Below are positions 28,341 through 37,031 of a DNA stretch of 64,000 nucleotides, piece by piece. The notes below the pieces were generated by a model. It searched no databases, was not told where the DNA came from, and saw nothing but the letters and a program-made list of their open reading frames with translations. Positions within the stretch are counted from its first letter, which is position 1. The number at the start of each line of letters is the position of its first letter. Origin of the DNA: Neobacillus soli NBRC 102451 (GTDB lineage: Bacteria > Bacillota > Bacilli > Bacillales > Cytobacillaceae); contig NZ_BCVI01000040.1 of assembly GCF_001591665.1 (NCBI RefSeq), forward strand, positions 50,803 through 114,802. Direction: 5' to 3'. A program made the position numbers and the translations under genes.

Positions 28341-29579
28341 ATGATTAATAAATATACTTGTCAAAATGGAGTAAGAATTGTATTGGAGAATATCCCTACC
28401 GTACGTTCGGTTGCAATTGGTGTTTGGATTGGAACAGGCTCTAGGGATGAGAATCCACAAAACAATGGGATTTCCCATTTTCTTGAGCACATGTTCTTTA
28501 AAGGCACTACAACACGATCAGCCAAGGAAATTGCCGAATCCTTTGATAGTATTGGAGGACAGGTGAATGCGTTTACCTCTAAGGAGTATACCTGTTATTA
28601 CGCAAAAGTCCTTGATACACATTCCCAATTTGCTTTAGATGTATTAGCTGATATGTTCTTTAATTCCACTTTTGTCGAGGAGGAATTAAACAAGGAAAGA
28701 AATGTTGTTTTAGAAGAAATAAAAATGTATGAAGATACACCAGATGACATTGTCCATGATTTACTTAGCCAAGCGGTTTTTGGTGATCACCCGCTGGGAT
28801 ACCCAATTCTTGGCACGGAAGAAACATTAAATACGTTTACGAGCAGCACACTAAAGGAATATATCCATGAAAGATATACGCCTGAAAATGTAGTTATCTC
28901 CATAGCAGGGAATGTATCTGAGGCATTTATTCAAGAAGTAGAAAAGTATTTTGGGGCCTATAAAGGTGATAACAAACAGACACCTGAAAATATTCCTGTT
29001 TTCCATGCAAATCAAATTTCACGGAAAAAGGAAATTGAGCAGGCTCATTTATGTATAGGTTTCGAAGGGTTAAAGGTTGGACACGAAGACATCTACAGCT
29101 TAATAACATTAAATAATATTTTGGGCGGAAGCATGAGCTCACGATTATTCCAGGAAGTTCGTGAGCAAAGAGGCCTTGCTTATTCCGTATTCTCCTACCA
29201 TTCCGCCTATCAGGACAGCGGAATTGTGACATTGTACGGTGGAACTGGAGCAAAACAGCTGAATGTTTTATTTGAAACCATCCAAGAAACACTCGATACA
29301 TTAAAGAGGGATGGGATTACAGACAAGGAATTAACGAATAGTAAAGAACAGCTTAAAGGAAGCTTGATGCTTAGCTTAGAAAGTACAAATAGCCGGATGA
29401 GCAGGAATGGCAAAAATGAACTTTTATTAAAACGCCATCGTTCACTAGACGAAATCATCGAACAGATTGACTTAGTCTCTAAAAAGAGTGTAGACGAAAT
29501 GACCAATAGGGTCTTTAATGATAAATACTCCGTTACCTTAATTAGTCCCGACGGAGAATTTCCAAATAAATTAACGTAA
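28341..29579 (+). CDS. mlpA: M16-family zinc metalloprotease MlpA (YmxG)
   Basis: 412 residues. Mitochondrial processing peptidase-like M16 protease; B. subtilis MlpA has been linked to repression of the extracellular protease gene aprE. The inverted zinc motif HFLEH is at residues 46-50, in SHFLEHMFFKGT, and the downstream Glu ligand lies in ERNVVLEEIKMYEDTPDD near residue 125. The two homologous halves of the M16 fold are both present, the second with GLAYSVFSYHSAYQDSG. ATG after GAGGAGG. A terminator follows immediately, then ymxH. The window also contains a second M16 pair, ymfF-ymfH. Confidence 0.95.
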   Translation: MINKYTCQNGVRIVLENIPTVRSVAIGVWIGTGSRDENPQNNGISHFLEHMFFKGTTTRSAKEIAESFDSIGGQVNAFTSKEYTCYYAKVLDTHSQFALDVLADMFFNSTFVEEELNKERNVVLEEIKMYEDTPDDIVHDLLSQAVFGDHPLGYPILGTEETLNTFTSSTLKEYIHERYTPENVVISIAGNVSEAFIQEVEKYFGAYKGDNKQTPENIPVFHANQISRKKEIEQAHLCIGFEGLKVGHEDIYSLITLNNILGGSMSSRLFQEVREQRGLAYSVFSYHSAYQDSGIVTLYGGTGAKQLNVLFETIQETLDTLKRDGITDKELTNSKEQLKGSLMLSLESTNSRMSRNGKNELLLKRHRSLDEIIEQIDLVSKKSVDEMTNRVFNDKYSVTLISPDGEFPNKLT

Positions 29580-29583
29580 CATG

Positions 29584-29614
29584 AAAAAACAGTTCGCTTG
29601 CGAACTGTTTTTTT
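29584..29614 (+). terminator. Terminator after mlpA
   Basis: AACAGTTCGC / GCGAACTGTT followed by seven T, directly after the mlpA stop. Confidence 0.9.
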
Positions 29615-29679
29615 CTATAGTCTATTTTAGGACTTCCCTCTATAAACTAATAGAAAAGGGCTATGAAGGGGGCGTCGGA

Positions 29680-29922
29680 TTGAGGCTGAGTGAATTAAGC
29701 GGGAAGGAAATTGTTGATGTGAAAAAGGCGGAGCGTCTTGGAGTACTAGGTCAGACAGATTTAGAAATTAATGAAGGAACAGGGCAAATACAGGCATTGC
29801 TTATTCCTTCATTAAAATGGTTTGGTTTCCGGAAACAAGGAGAGGAAATAAGGGTTCCCTGGCAGCATATAAAAAAAATAGGCACTGACATGATCATTAT
29901 TGATATTCCTGAAGAAGAATAG
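29680..29922 (+). CDS. ymxH: YlmC/YmxH family PRC-barrel sporulation protein
   Basis: 80 residues, PRC-barrel fold. The family is largely confined to spore formers; its biochemical role is not known. The text RLSELSGKEIVDVKKAERLGVLGQTDLEIN and RVPWQHIKKIGTDMIIID covers nearly the whole domain and matches B. subtilis YmxH closely. A longer frame runs back to 29581, but it crosses the mlpA terminator; the TTG at 29680 follows GAAGGGGGCG and gives the family N-terminus. A perfect 17-bp terminator follows. It sits immediately before the dipicolinate operon, as in B. subtilis. Confidence 0.93.
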   Translation: MRLSELSGKEIVDVKKAERLGVLGQTDLEINEGTGQIQALLIPSLKWFGFRKQGEEIRVPWQHIKKIGTDMIIIDIPEEE

Positions 29923-29933
29923 TAAAAATTCAA

Positions 29934-29975
29934 AAAGAGCCCAAGCAAAACAAATTTTGCTTGGGCTCTTTCATT
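29934..29975 (+). terminator. Terminator after ymxH
   Basis: Perfect 17-bp stem: AAAGAGCCCAAGCAAAA (29934-29950) pairs with 29955-29971 around a CAAA loop. A-rich on one side and moderately T-rich on the other. Confidence 0.85.
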
Positions 29976-29995
29976 TTACTAAAGGTGGAAAACTC

Positions 29996-30023
29996 ACCAT
30001 ATCAAGAAATCTTACATAAGATG
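29996..30023 (+). promoter_or_regulatory. Candidate SigK promoter for dpaAB
   Basis: AC (29996-29997), 17 bases, then CATAAGATG (30015-30023), one mismatch from the SigK -10 CATANNNTA. dpaA/dpaB (spoVF) are known SigK genes in B. subtilis. The match is modest. Confidence 0.3.
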
Positions 30024-30038
30024 TTGGAGTGATATGAA

Positions 30039-30078
30039 GAAAAGCGGAGCTTACTTTTAGCGGTGCTGTAGCTGGATA
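30039..30078 (+). repeat. Interspersed GAAAAGCGG-type element, copy 2 (degenerate)
   Basis: Starts GAAAAGCGGAGC and ends GTAGCTGGATAAT, like the copy at 11236-11276. It lies between the putative SigK promoter and dpaA, inside the predicted leader. Confidence 0.45.
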
Positions 30079-30129
30079 ATGAAAAAGGAAAAAAAGTTGG
30101 ATTTTTAAAAGAAGAAGGTGAATGTTTTC

Positions 30130-31032
30130 ATGCTGACAGGGATGCAGATAGCCGTGATTGGCGGAGATGCCAGACAGCTGGAAATCATCCGTAAGTTAAC
30201 CGAATTGGATGCAAGGTTATCGCTTATTGGTTTCGAACAGCTTGATCACGCCTTCGCTGGTGCGGTCAAGGAAAAGCTGGATGAGGTTGATTTTTCAAAT
30301 ATGGATGCTCTTATCCTCCCGGTGCCCGGTACAAATTTAGAAGGGCAGGTAGAAACAATCTTTTCTAATGAGAGGGTTATTCTGACAGAATCAATACTGG
30401 GTAAAACGCCTGAACATTGTTCGATTTATTCAGGGATAAGCAATGCCTATTTAAATGGAATATCGAAGCAGGCAAAACGAACGCTGATTCAGTTATTTGA
30501 AAGGGATGATGTTGCCATTTATAATTCGATTCCAACTGTGGAAGGCACAATTATGATGGCAATCCAGCATACCGACTTCACGATTCACGGTGCAAATATT
30601 ACCGTTTTAGGCTTAGGAAGAGTTGGAATGAGTGTAGCAAGAACCTTTGCCGCGCTCGGAGCAAAGGTAAAGGTTGGGGCCAGAAAAAGCGAACATTTGG
30701 CAAGAATCACGGAAATGGGCTTAACGCCCTTCCATTTAAATAATTTAGTAAATGAAGTGACGGATACAGATATATTAATTAACACGGCACCGCATTTAAT
30801 TGTTACGGCTACGGTCATTTCTAAACTACCTTCACATACGCTCGTTATTGATCTAGCATCAAAGCCTGGCGGGACTGATTTCAGATACGCGGAAAAAAGG
30901 GGTATAAAAGCATTGCTTGCTCCGGGATTGCCAGGAATTGTTGCACCGAAAACGGCTGGCCAAATTCTGGCCAATGTTCTCGCCCAACTGCTGCAAGATG
31001 ACCTGAAAAAGCGAAAGGGGAAAGTGAAATGA
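30130..31032 (+). CDS. dpaA: Dipicolinate synthase subunit A
   Basis: 300 residues. With DpaB it oxidises dihydrodipicolinate to dipicolinic acid in the mother cell; the product, as its calcium salt, dehydrates the spore core. The N-terminus MLTGMQIAVIGGDARQLEIIRKL and SGISNAYL, ERDDVAIYNSIPTVEGTIMMAIQHTDFTIHG blocks match B. subtilis SpoVFA. A Rossmann NAD(P) motif LGLGRVGMSVA follows in the middle. The frame opens at GTG 30118, but ATG 30130 with GAAGGTG at 9 bases matches the family start. The stop overlaps the dpaB start by four bases (ATGA). Confidence 0.96.
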   Translation: MLTGMQIAVIGGDARQLEIIRKLTELDARLSLIGFEQLDHAFAGAVKEKLDEVDFSNMDALILPVPGTNLEGQVETIFSNERVILTESILGKTPEHCSIYSGISNAYLNGISKQAKRTLIQLFERDDVAIYNSIPTVEGTIMMAIQHTDFTIHGANITVLGLGRVGMSVARTFAALGAKVKVGARKSEHLARITEMGLTPFHLNNLVNEVTDTDILINTAPHLIVTATVISKLPSHTLVIDLASKPGGTDFRYAEKRGIKALLAPGLPGIVAPKTAGQILANVLAQLLQDDLKKRKGKVK

Positions 31033-31628
31033 GTTTAAAAGGTAAAAGAATTGGCTTTGGTCTAACCGGCTCCCATTGTACGTATGATGCGGTATTTCCA
31101 GAAATAGAAAAGCTGGTTCATGCCGGTGCAGAGGTAATGCCGGTTGTGACTTTTACAGTGAAGAATACCGAGACCCGTTTTGGTAAAGGGGAAGACTGGA
31201 TTCAAAGAATAGAGGATTTAACAGGTAATAAGGTCATTGATTCCATTGTCAAAGCGGAGCCTTTAGGACCAAAAATTCCGCTTGATTGTATGGTTATTGC
31301 ACCGCTGACAGGTGTATCGATGAGTAAATTTGCGAATGCCATGAACGATAGTCCGGTGTTAATGGCTGCTAAGGCAACACTCCGAAATTTAAAGCCAGTG
31401 GTTCTGGGGATATCTACAAATGATGCACTAGGTCTAAATGGAATTAATTTAATGAAATTAATGGCAGCAAAAAATATTTATTTTATTCCCTACGGCCAGG
31501 ATGACCCAGTAAAAAAGCCTAATTCCATGGTTGCCCGAATGACATTGCTTTCTGAAACAGTTGAAGCAGCAATGGAAGGGAAACAAATTCAACCCGTACT
31601 TGTAGAAAGGTATAAAGATTCTGACTAA
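31029..31628 (+). CDS. dpaB: Dipicolinate synthase subunit B
   Basis: 199 residues, flavoprotein (HFCD) family. Second subunit of dipicolinate synthase. The start SLKGKRIGFGLTGSHCTYDAVFPEIEKL and the later PLTGVSMSKFANAMNDSPVLMAAKATLRN block are the flavin-fold signatures. The start codon overlaps the dpaA stop, so the subunits are translationally coupled. No terminator with a T run follows; a 201-base gap containing an inverted repeat leads to asd, so whether SigK transcripts run on into asd, dapG and dapA is open. In B. subtilis the two units partly overlap. Confidence 0.96.
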   Translation: MSLKGKRIGFGLTGSHCTYDAVFPEIEKLVHAGAEVMPVVTFTVKNTETRFGKGEDWIQRIEDLTGNKVIDSIVKAEPLGPKIPLDCMVIAPLTGVSMSKFANAMNDSPVLMAAKATLRNLKPVVLGISTNDALGLNGINLMKLMAAKNIYFIPYGQDDPVKKPNSMVARMTLLSETVEAAMEGKQIQPVLVERYKDSD

Positions 31629-31692
31629 TTCTCCGTTCATTCATCAAAAAAGGTTATTTCTTTTTAGGAATATGTTAAAATAAATTAATCTT

Positions 31693-31726
31693 TCATCAGT
31701 GGGACGTATCTTTTGCCCACTGATGA
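31693..31726. repeat. 11-bp perfect inverted repeat between dpaB and asd
   Basis: TCATCAGTGGG (31693-31703) and CCCACTGATGA (31716-31726) with a 12-base loop. No T run on the + side. A TTGACA lies at 31741-31746, but no good -10 is spaced from it. Confidence 0.5.
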
Positions 31727-31829
31727 GATATTAAAAATTATTGACATGCTGGCAGGGTAAATGCCATTTCCTTATAAAAGAATAAATGACCAGCCATGTA
31801 CACGATGAGTATTGAAAGGGGAACCTGTA

Positions 31830-32879
31830 ATGAAAGAGCAAAATGGATACCATATAGCTGTTGTTGGGGCAACAGGAGCAGTTGGGAAACAAATGATCCA
31901 AACATTAATCAATGAGAATTTCCCAATAAGAAAACTTACCCTGTTATCTTCAGCTCGTTCAGCTGGGAAAAAAGTGGATGTTGATGGACAGGAATATATC
32001 ATTACGGAAGCAAAGCCTGAGAGCTTTGAAGGTGTCGATATAGCTTTATTCAGTGCGGGAGGCAATGTATCAAAAGAGCTGGGACCAGAAGCAGTGAAAC
32101 GCGGTGCCATCGTTGTGGACAACACAAGTGCGTTCCGGATGGACCCGAATACACCGTTAGTTGTTCCAGAGGTTAATGAAGCGGAATTACACCAACATAA
32201 TGGAATTATTGCTAACCCTAATTGTTCAACGATTCAAATGGTCGTTGCTCTTGAACCAATTCGTCAAAGATTCGGTTTGAAAAAGGTTATTGTCTCAACT
32301 TATCAAGCTGTTTCCGGTGCAGGTGCTGCAGCAGTTGAGGAATTAATGGAACAAACTCAGTCTATCTTAAATGGTCAAGCATATGATCCTAAGATTTTAC
32401 CAGTAAAGTCTGACAAAAATCACTATCAAATTGCTTTTAACGCGATTCCACAAATCGATATGTTTCAGGATAACGGATATACGTTTGAAGAAATGAAAAT
32501 GATTAATGAAACAAAGAAAATTATGGATTCACCAGAGTTACAGATTTCTGCAACCTGTGTTCGTCTCCCAGTTGCTGTCGGACATTCAGAATCTGTTTAT
32601 TTTGAAATAGAATCGGGGGACATTAGTGCTAACGATATTAAAGCATTATTAAAGGATGCTCCAGGTATCGTCTTACAAGATGATCCCGAAAATCAACTTT
32701 ATCCAATGCCAGCAAATTGTGTTGGGAAAAATGAGGTTTTTGTTGGCCGCATTAGGAAAGACCTCGATGAAGACCTTGGTTTTCATATGTGGGTAGTCTC
32801 TGACAACTTGCTCAAAGGAGCAGCATGGAATTCTGTTCAAATTGCAGAAAGTTTAGTTAAACTTGGTTTAGTAAAATAA
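31830..32879 (+). CDS. asd: Aspartate-semialdehyde dehydrogenase
   Basis: 349 residues. NADPH-dependent reduction of aspartyl phosphate to the semialdehyde, the branch point of lysine/diaminopimelate, threonine and methionine synthesis. NADP motif [11 protein letters not shown] at residues 11-21 and the catalytic cysteine Cys132 in [11 protein letters not shown] are visible; the substrate-binding [10 protein letters not shown] motif is later. The frame opens at TTG 31812, but ATG 31830 follows AAAGGGGA at a normal distance. It is followed at 33 bases by dapG and then dapA: the set makes precursors for both diaminopimelate and dipicolinate. Confidence 0.97.
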   Translation: MKEQNGYHIAVVGATGAVGKQMIQTLINENFPIRKLTLLSSARSAGKKVDVDGQEYIITEAKPESFEGVDIALFSAGGNVSKELGPEAVKRGAIVVDNTSAFRMDPNTPLVVPEVNEAELHQHNGIIANPNCSTIQMVVALEPIRQRFGLKKVIVSTYQAVSGAGAAAVEELMEQTQSILNGQAYDPKILPVKSDKNHYQIAFNAIPQIDMFQDNGYTFEEMKMINETKKIMDSPELQISATCVRLPVAVGHSESVYFEIESGDISANDIKALLKDAPGIVLQDDPENQLYPMPANCVGKNEVFVGRIRKDLDEDLGFHMWVVSDNLLKGAAWNSVQIAESLVKLGLVK

Positions 32880-32912
32880 AGTTACGTCAAAAAGGCAGGT
32901 TTTCATGTCACT

Positions 32913-34157
32913 ATGAAAATAATAGTTCAAAAATTTGGGGGTACATCTGTTAAGGATGAGAAAAGCAGAAAGTATGCTCAAGGTCATATCGAAAAATCTT
33001 TAGCAGATGGATATAAAGTGGTAGTGGTTGTCTCGGCAATGGGCAGGAAAGGCGACCCTTATGCCACCGATACATTGTTATCATTAATCGGCGGGAATTT
33101 AAGCAAAAGCTCCAAACGGGAACATGATTTATTATTATCCTGCGGCGAGGTTATTTCTAGCGTCGTTTTTGCTAATATGTTAGTGGAGAATGGGATCAAG
33201 GCTGTGGCTTTAACAGGAGCCCAAGCAGGCTTCCGAACCAACAACGACCATACAAATGCAAAAATTAATGAGATGAAATGCGAACGCCTGCTTCGTGAAC
33301 TGGAAAAAAATGAGGTCATCGTGGTTGCCGGATTTCAAGGTTCTGCCAAAAACGGTGATATTACCACGATTGGACGTGGCGGAAGTGATACCTCAGCAGC
33401 TGCCTTAGGTGCGGCTCTTCATGCCGAATGGATTGATATTTTTACTGATGTAGAAGGAATTATGACAGCCGACCCACGCATTGCCGAAAATGCCCGGCCG
33501 CTATCCGTTGTTACGTATACAGAAGTTTGTAATATGGCCTATCAGGGTGCAAAGGTAATTCACCCACGAGCGGTAGAAATAGCGATGCAGGCAAAAATAC
33601 CGATTCGTATCCGTTCAAACTATACAAATACCCTAGGCACATTGGTAACAACATTAAATAAGGATAATCTTGGTGCTGACATTAAGGAACGGATTGTCAC
33701 AGGTATTGCGCATGTATCAAATGTCACGCAAATAAAAGTTATTGCTAAAAAAGATCAATATTACTTGCAGGCAGAAGTATTTAAAGCGATGGCCAATGAA
33801 AAGATAAGTGTAGATTTTATCAACATTTCTCCAAATGGTGTAATCTATACGGTGACAGAGGAAATGACGGATCGCGCCATCGAAGTCCTAAACGAATTAG
33901 GTCATGACCCTGTAGTGGAGCGTCATTGTGCAAAGGTTTCTATTGTCGGCGCGGGAATAGCGGGCGTGCCCGGGGTTACTTCCAAAATCGTAACGGCCTT
34001 ATCCGAACAGGGAATTCGTATTTTACAATCAGCAGACAGCCATACAACTATTTGGGTCCTGGTAAAGCAGGATGACTTGGTTAAATCAGTCAATGCTCTG
34101 CACGATGCCTTTCAATTAGAAGAAGAATCTATTGAATTTTATCATTCAGATTTATAA
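32913..34157 (+). CDS. dapG: Aspartokinase I (diaminopimelate-sensitive type)
   Basis: 414 residues. Phosphorylates aspartate, the first step of the pathway; the B. subtilis DapG isozyme is feedback-inhibited by meso-diaminopimelate. The kinase motif KFGGTSV is at residues 6-12, with TIGRGGSDTSAAALGAAL and DVEGIMTADPR later, and two ACT domains occupy the C-terminal third (ITGIAHVSNVTQIKV and VSIVGAGIAGVPGVTSKI). The start is ATG 32913; a three-codon frame (ATG at 32905) overlaps it and has the better-placed ribosome site (see findings). In the asd-dapG-dapA cluster. Confidence 0.96.
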   Translation: MKIIVQKFGGTSVKDEKSRKYAQGHIEKSLADGYKVVVVVSAMGRKGDPYATDTLLSLIGGNLSKSSKREHDLLLSCGEVISSVVFANMLVENGIKAVALTGAQAGFRTNNDHTNAKINEMKCERLLRELEKNEVIVVAGFQGSAKNGDITTIGRGGSDTSAAALGAALHAEWIDIFTDVEGIMTADPRIAENARPLSVVTYTEVCNMAYQGAKVIHPRAVEIAMQAKIPIRIRSNYTNTLGTLVTTLNKDNLGADIKERIVTGIAHVSNVTQIKVIAKKDQYYLQAEVFKAMANEKISVDFINISPNGVIYTVTEEMTDRAIEVLNELGHDPVVERHCAKVSIVGAGIAGVPGVTSKIVTALSEQGIRILQSADSHTTIWVLVKQDDLVKSVNALHDAFQLEEESIEFYHSDL

Positions 34158-34250
34158 ATGATTTCATAAATTGTTTCTTTCATTGTTAGGAAATTAGCAG
34201 AGATACACTTGGTGCATTTAACAGTAGCATGGATTGAAAGGAGAATGGAA

Positions 34251-35123
34251 ATGGCTCATTTCGGGCGATTATCTACGGCAATGGTAACCCCCTTTGATAA
34301 AAAAGGGCATATTGACTTCGCCAAGACCACTCAATTAGTAAATTATTTAATTGAAAATGGAACCGATTCTCTTGTGATAGCGGGAACCACAGGGGAATCA
34401 CCAACCTTATCTAAAGAGGAAAAGCTGGCGTTATTTAATCATGTAGTCAAAGTCGTTAATAAAAGAATTCCAGTGATTGCAGGTACAGGCAGCAATAATA
34501 CTTATGCATCAATTGAATTGACAAAAAAAGCAGAGCAGCTTGGTGTGGATGCGATTATGGTGGTAGCGCCCTACTATAATAAACCTAATCAAGAAGGTTT
34601 GTATCAGCATTTCAAAGCCGTCGCGGAAGCCACAACGCTGCCTGTTATGGTTTACAACATTCCGGGAAGGTCAGCGATAAATATACTTCCTGAAACGGTG
34701 ATCCGTCTATCAAAGATAACAAATATTGTCGCAGTAAAGGAAGCAAGTGGGGATTTAAATGCAATGACACAAATCATTGCCAATACGGACGACGATTTTG
34801 TTTTATATAGTGGGGATGATAGTTTAACAATTCCGGTTCTTGCAATTGGAGGGGCTGGTATAGTCTCAGTTGCTTCCCACGTGATTGGAAATGAGATTCA
34901 GGAAATGGTTAAGGCATTTTTTGATGGAGAAAATGCAAAGGCTGCACAATTGCATCAGCACCTTCTCCCAATCATGCAAGGACTATTTGCTGCTCCAAGT
35001 CCTGCTCCTGTTAAAACGGCATTACAGGTAGCTGGATTGGATGTAGGATCCGTAAGACTGCCGCTTGTTGGCTTAACCGAACAAGAGCGTGCAGCGTTAA
35101 TTGCCATTTTAAATAAGAAATAA
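34251..35123 (+). CDS. dapA: 4-hydroxy-tetrahydrodipicolinate synthase
   Basis: 290 residues, exactly the B. subtilis length. Condenses aspartate semialdehyde with pyruvate, first committed step to lysine, diaminopimelate and dipicolinate. TIM barrel of the NAL family: GTTGESPTLSKEE, the catalytic-triad tyrosine in VMVYNIPGR (near Tyr135) and the Schiff-base lysine Lys163 in VAVKEASGD. The frame opens at 34209 and another ATG stands at 34245, but only ATG 34251 is correctly spaced (7 bases) from AAAGGAG. Ends with a strong terminator. Confidence 0.97.
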   Translation: MAHFGRLSTAMVTPFDKKGHIDFAKTTQLVNYLIENGTDSLVIAGTTGESPTLSKEEKLALFNHVVKVVNKRIPVIAGTGSNNTYASIELTKKAEQLGVDAIMVVAPYYNKPNQEGLYQHFKAVAEATTLPVMVYNIPGRSAINILPETVIRLSKITNIVAVKEASGDLNAMTQIIANTDDDFVLYSGDDSLTIPVLAIGGAGIVSVASHVIGNEIQEMVKAFFDGENAKAAQLHQHLLPIMQGLFAAPSPAPVKTALQVAGLDVGSVRLPLVGLTEQERAALIAILNKK

Positions 35124-35133
35124 ATAAAAACAT

Positions 35134-35179
35134 AAAAAGGCCAGCCGATTTATATGAATCGGTTGGCTTTTCTTTTTTT
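35134..35179 (+). terminator. Terminator after dapA
   Basis: GCCAGCCGATT / AATCGGTTGGC stem with TATATG loop, flanked by an A run and TTTTCTTTTTTT. Confidence 0.9.
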
Positions 35180-35180
35180 G

Positions 35181-35210
35181 TTGTAAAGGTTTTCTTTTTT
35201 CAAGTATAAT
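35181..35210 (+). promoter_or_regulatory. SigA promoter for rnjB
   Basis: TTGTAA (35181-35186), 18-base spacer, perfect TATAAT (35205-35210), 51 bases before the rnjB start. Confidence 0.65.
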
Positions 35211-35260
35211 AACTATAACTGATTTCGATCGGAAAACATCAATATAGGAGGAAACGGAAA

Positions 35261-36928
35261 TTGATTAAGAAAAAAAATAATTCCATTAAGTTAATCACAC
35301 TTGGTGGCATAGGTGAAATCGGAAAAAATATGTACCTTGTAGAAGTGGACAAGGACATATTTATTATTGATGCCGGTTTAATGTTCCCCGAGGAAGAAAT
35401 GCTCGGCATTGATATGGTTATTCCTGATATAACGTATCTAAAAGAAAATAAGGAACGGGTAAAGGCAATATTTTTAACACATGGACATGAGGACCATATC
35501 GGTGCCCTATCCTATGTACTTCGTCAAATCGAGGTACCAGTTTACGGAACGAAGCTAACCCTTGCCCTTGCAAATGCAAAACTTAAAGAGCAGGATTATT
35601 TCGGAAAAACGAATTTTATTGAAGTTGATTCGGATACAATCGTAAATTTGGATGTTGTGGATGTAAGCTTTTTTAGAACAAATCATAGTATCCCTGATTC
35701 AGTTGGTGTTTGTATTCATACATCTGAAGGGATTATTGTCTATACGGGTGACTTTAAATTTGATCAGGCGGCAACCAGATTGTATAAACCGGAAATTGGA
35801 AAGATGGCAGCAATTGGGGATCAAGGGGTTTTATGTTTGCTTTCTGACAGTACAGAAGCGGAAAAGCCGGGATACACGACGTCTGAAGCAATTGTTGAAC
35901 GAGATATGTCAAATGCCTTTTATTATGCACCGGGCAGAATTCTTGCCGCCTGTTTTGCATCTGATATTAATAGAATTCAGCATATTTTTGATGCTGCACA
36001 AGAAAATCGCCGTAAGGTAGCGGTAGTAGGTAAAAGCCTTGAAAGAATCTATCATATTGCACTTGATTTAGGTTATTTAGAAGCTGCAGAAGATTTAATT
36101 ATCCCGATTAGCGAGATAAAGGAATATAAAGACAACGAAATTGTAGTGTTAATGACAGGCAGCCAAGGGGAACCAATTGAGGCACTACAGAAAATGGCAA
36201 AACAAACACATAAGCTATTGAATATCCAACATGGTGATACGGTTTTAATCGCCGCATCACCACTCAGGGGCAGTGAAGTTTTCTTATACAAGACAGTTGA
36301 TATGCTATTCAGGGCCGGAGCAAATGTTATCTCTGGCAAACGGAACATCCATGGTTCGAGCCATGGCAGTCAGGAAGAATTGAAATTTATGATTAATTTA
36401 ATGAAGCCTAAATTCTTGGTTCCTGTTCATGGGGAATACCGAATGCTGAAGGCGCATCGGAAACTAGCAATGGAAACTGGACTTAGGGATGAGCAGATTA
36501 TCATTCCTGACCGCGGCGATATTCTTGAATTGAAGGAAGGAAGGCTAGCACTTGCTGGCAAGGTTCCATCTGGAAATGTGCTCATCGATGGTATTGGCGT
36601 TGGAGATGTAGGAAATATCGTTTTAAGAGATAGAAGGCTTTTATCACAAGATGGAATTCTCATTGTGGTTGTGACCTTAACAAAGCAAGACAAGAAAATA
36701 GCCGCAGGTCCTGAGATTATCTCTAGAGGCTTTGTCTATGTGCGTGAGTCTGAAAAATTGATGGAGGACTCAACAAAATTGGTTCGCGATATCGTAGAAA
36801 GAGTGACTACAAAGGGCTACTTTGAATGGTCAAGCTTAAAACAGGAAGTCAGGGATGAATTAAATCGTTATTTATATGAAAAAACTAAGAGAAGACCAAT
36901 GATTCTTCCTATCATTATGGAAGTGTAG
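35261..36928 (+). CDS. rnjB: Ribonuclease J2
   Basis: 555 residues, the same length as B. subtilis RNase J2. Metallo-beta-lactamase/beta-CASP ribonuclease, 5'-3' exonuclease and endonuclease in complex with RNase J1. The metal motif is HGHEDH at residues 74-79; [16 protein letters not shown] and the [28 protein letters not shown] motif also carry metal ligands. The C-terminus [15 protein letters not shown] and the neighbours dapA and tepA mark it as J2 rather than J1. TTG start after AGGAGGA. Unlike B. subtilis J2, the motif is intact (see findings). Confidence 0.95.
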   Translation: MIKKKNNSIKLITLGGIGEIGKNMYLVEVDKDIFIIDAGLMFPEEEMLGIDMVIPDITYLKENKERVKAIFLTHGHEDHIGALSYVLRQIEVPVYGTKLTLALANAKLKEQDYFGKTNFIEVDSDTIVNLDVVDVSFFRTNHSIPDSVGVCIHTSEGIIVYTGDFKFDQAATRLYKPEIGKMAAIGDQGVLCLLSDSTEAEKPGYTTSEAIVERDMSNAFYYAPGRILAACFASDINRIQHIFDAAQENRRKVAVVGKSLERIYHIALDLGYLEAAEDLIIPISEIKEYKDNEIVVLMTGSQGEPIEALQKMAKQTHKLLNIQHGDTVLIAASPLRGSEVFLYKTVDMLFRAGANVISGKRNIHGSSHGSQEELKFMINLMKPKFLVPVHGEYRMLKAHRKLAMETGLRDEQIIIPDRGDILELKEGRLALAGKVPSGNVLIDGIGVGDVGNIVLRDRRLLSQDGILIVVVTLTKQDKKIAAGPEIISRGFVYVRESEKLMEDSTKLVRDIVERVTTKGYFEWSSLKQEVRDELNRYLYEKTKRRPMILPIIMEV

Positions 36929-36937
36929 AATTTATCC

Positions 36938-36969
36938 GGCACTGGAGCCATCCAGTGCCTTTTATTTTT
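36938..36969 (+). terminator. Terminator after rnjB
   Basis: GGCACTGGA / TCCAGTGCC, GCCA loop, then TTTTATTTTT. Confidence 0.88.
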
Positions 36970-37018
36970 CAAGCATGAAATCATATCGTAGGTCAATACT
37001 AAACGATATCATGCTTGA
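36969..37018 (+). promoter_or_regulatory. Bulged inverted repeat abutting the tepA ribosome site
   Basis: TCAAGCATGA (36969-36978) plus TATCGT (36984-36989) on the left pair with the contiguous ACGATATCATGCTTGA (37003-37018) on the right. The right arm touches the AAGGGAG ribosome site of tepA, so folding could limit its access. Confidence 0.45.
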
Positions 37019-37031
37019 AGGGAGTATTAGG

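Noticed and set aside
28005..28490. 161-codon minus-strand frame across ylxY and mlpA
   Set aside because: Spans the promoter region and parts of two well-supported + strand genes; shadow.
29581..29679. Upstream extension of ymxH
   Set aside because: Runs through the mlpA terminator; TTG 29680 is the family start.
31741..31769. asd promoter built on TTGACA at 31741
   Set aside because: The -35 is perfect, but no acceptable -10 lies 16-18 bases downstream.
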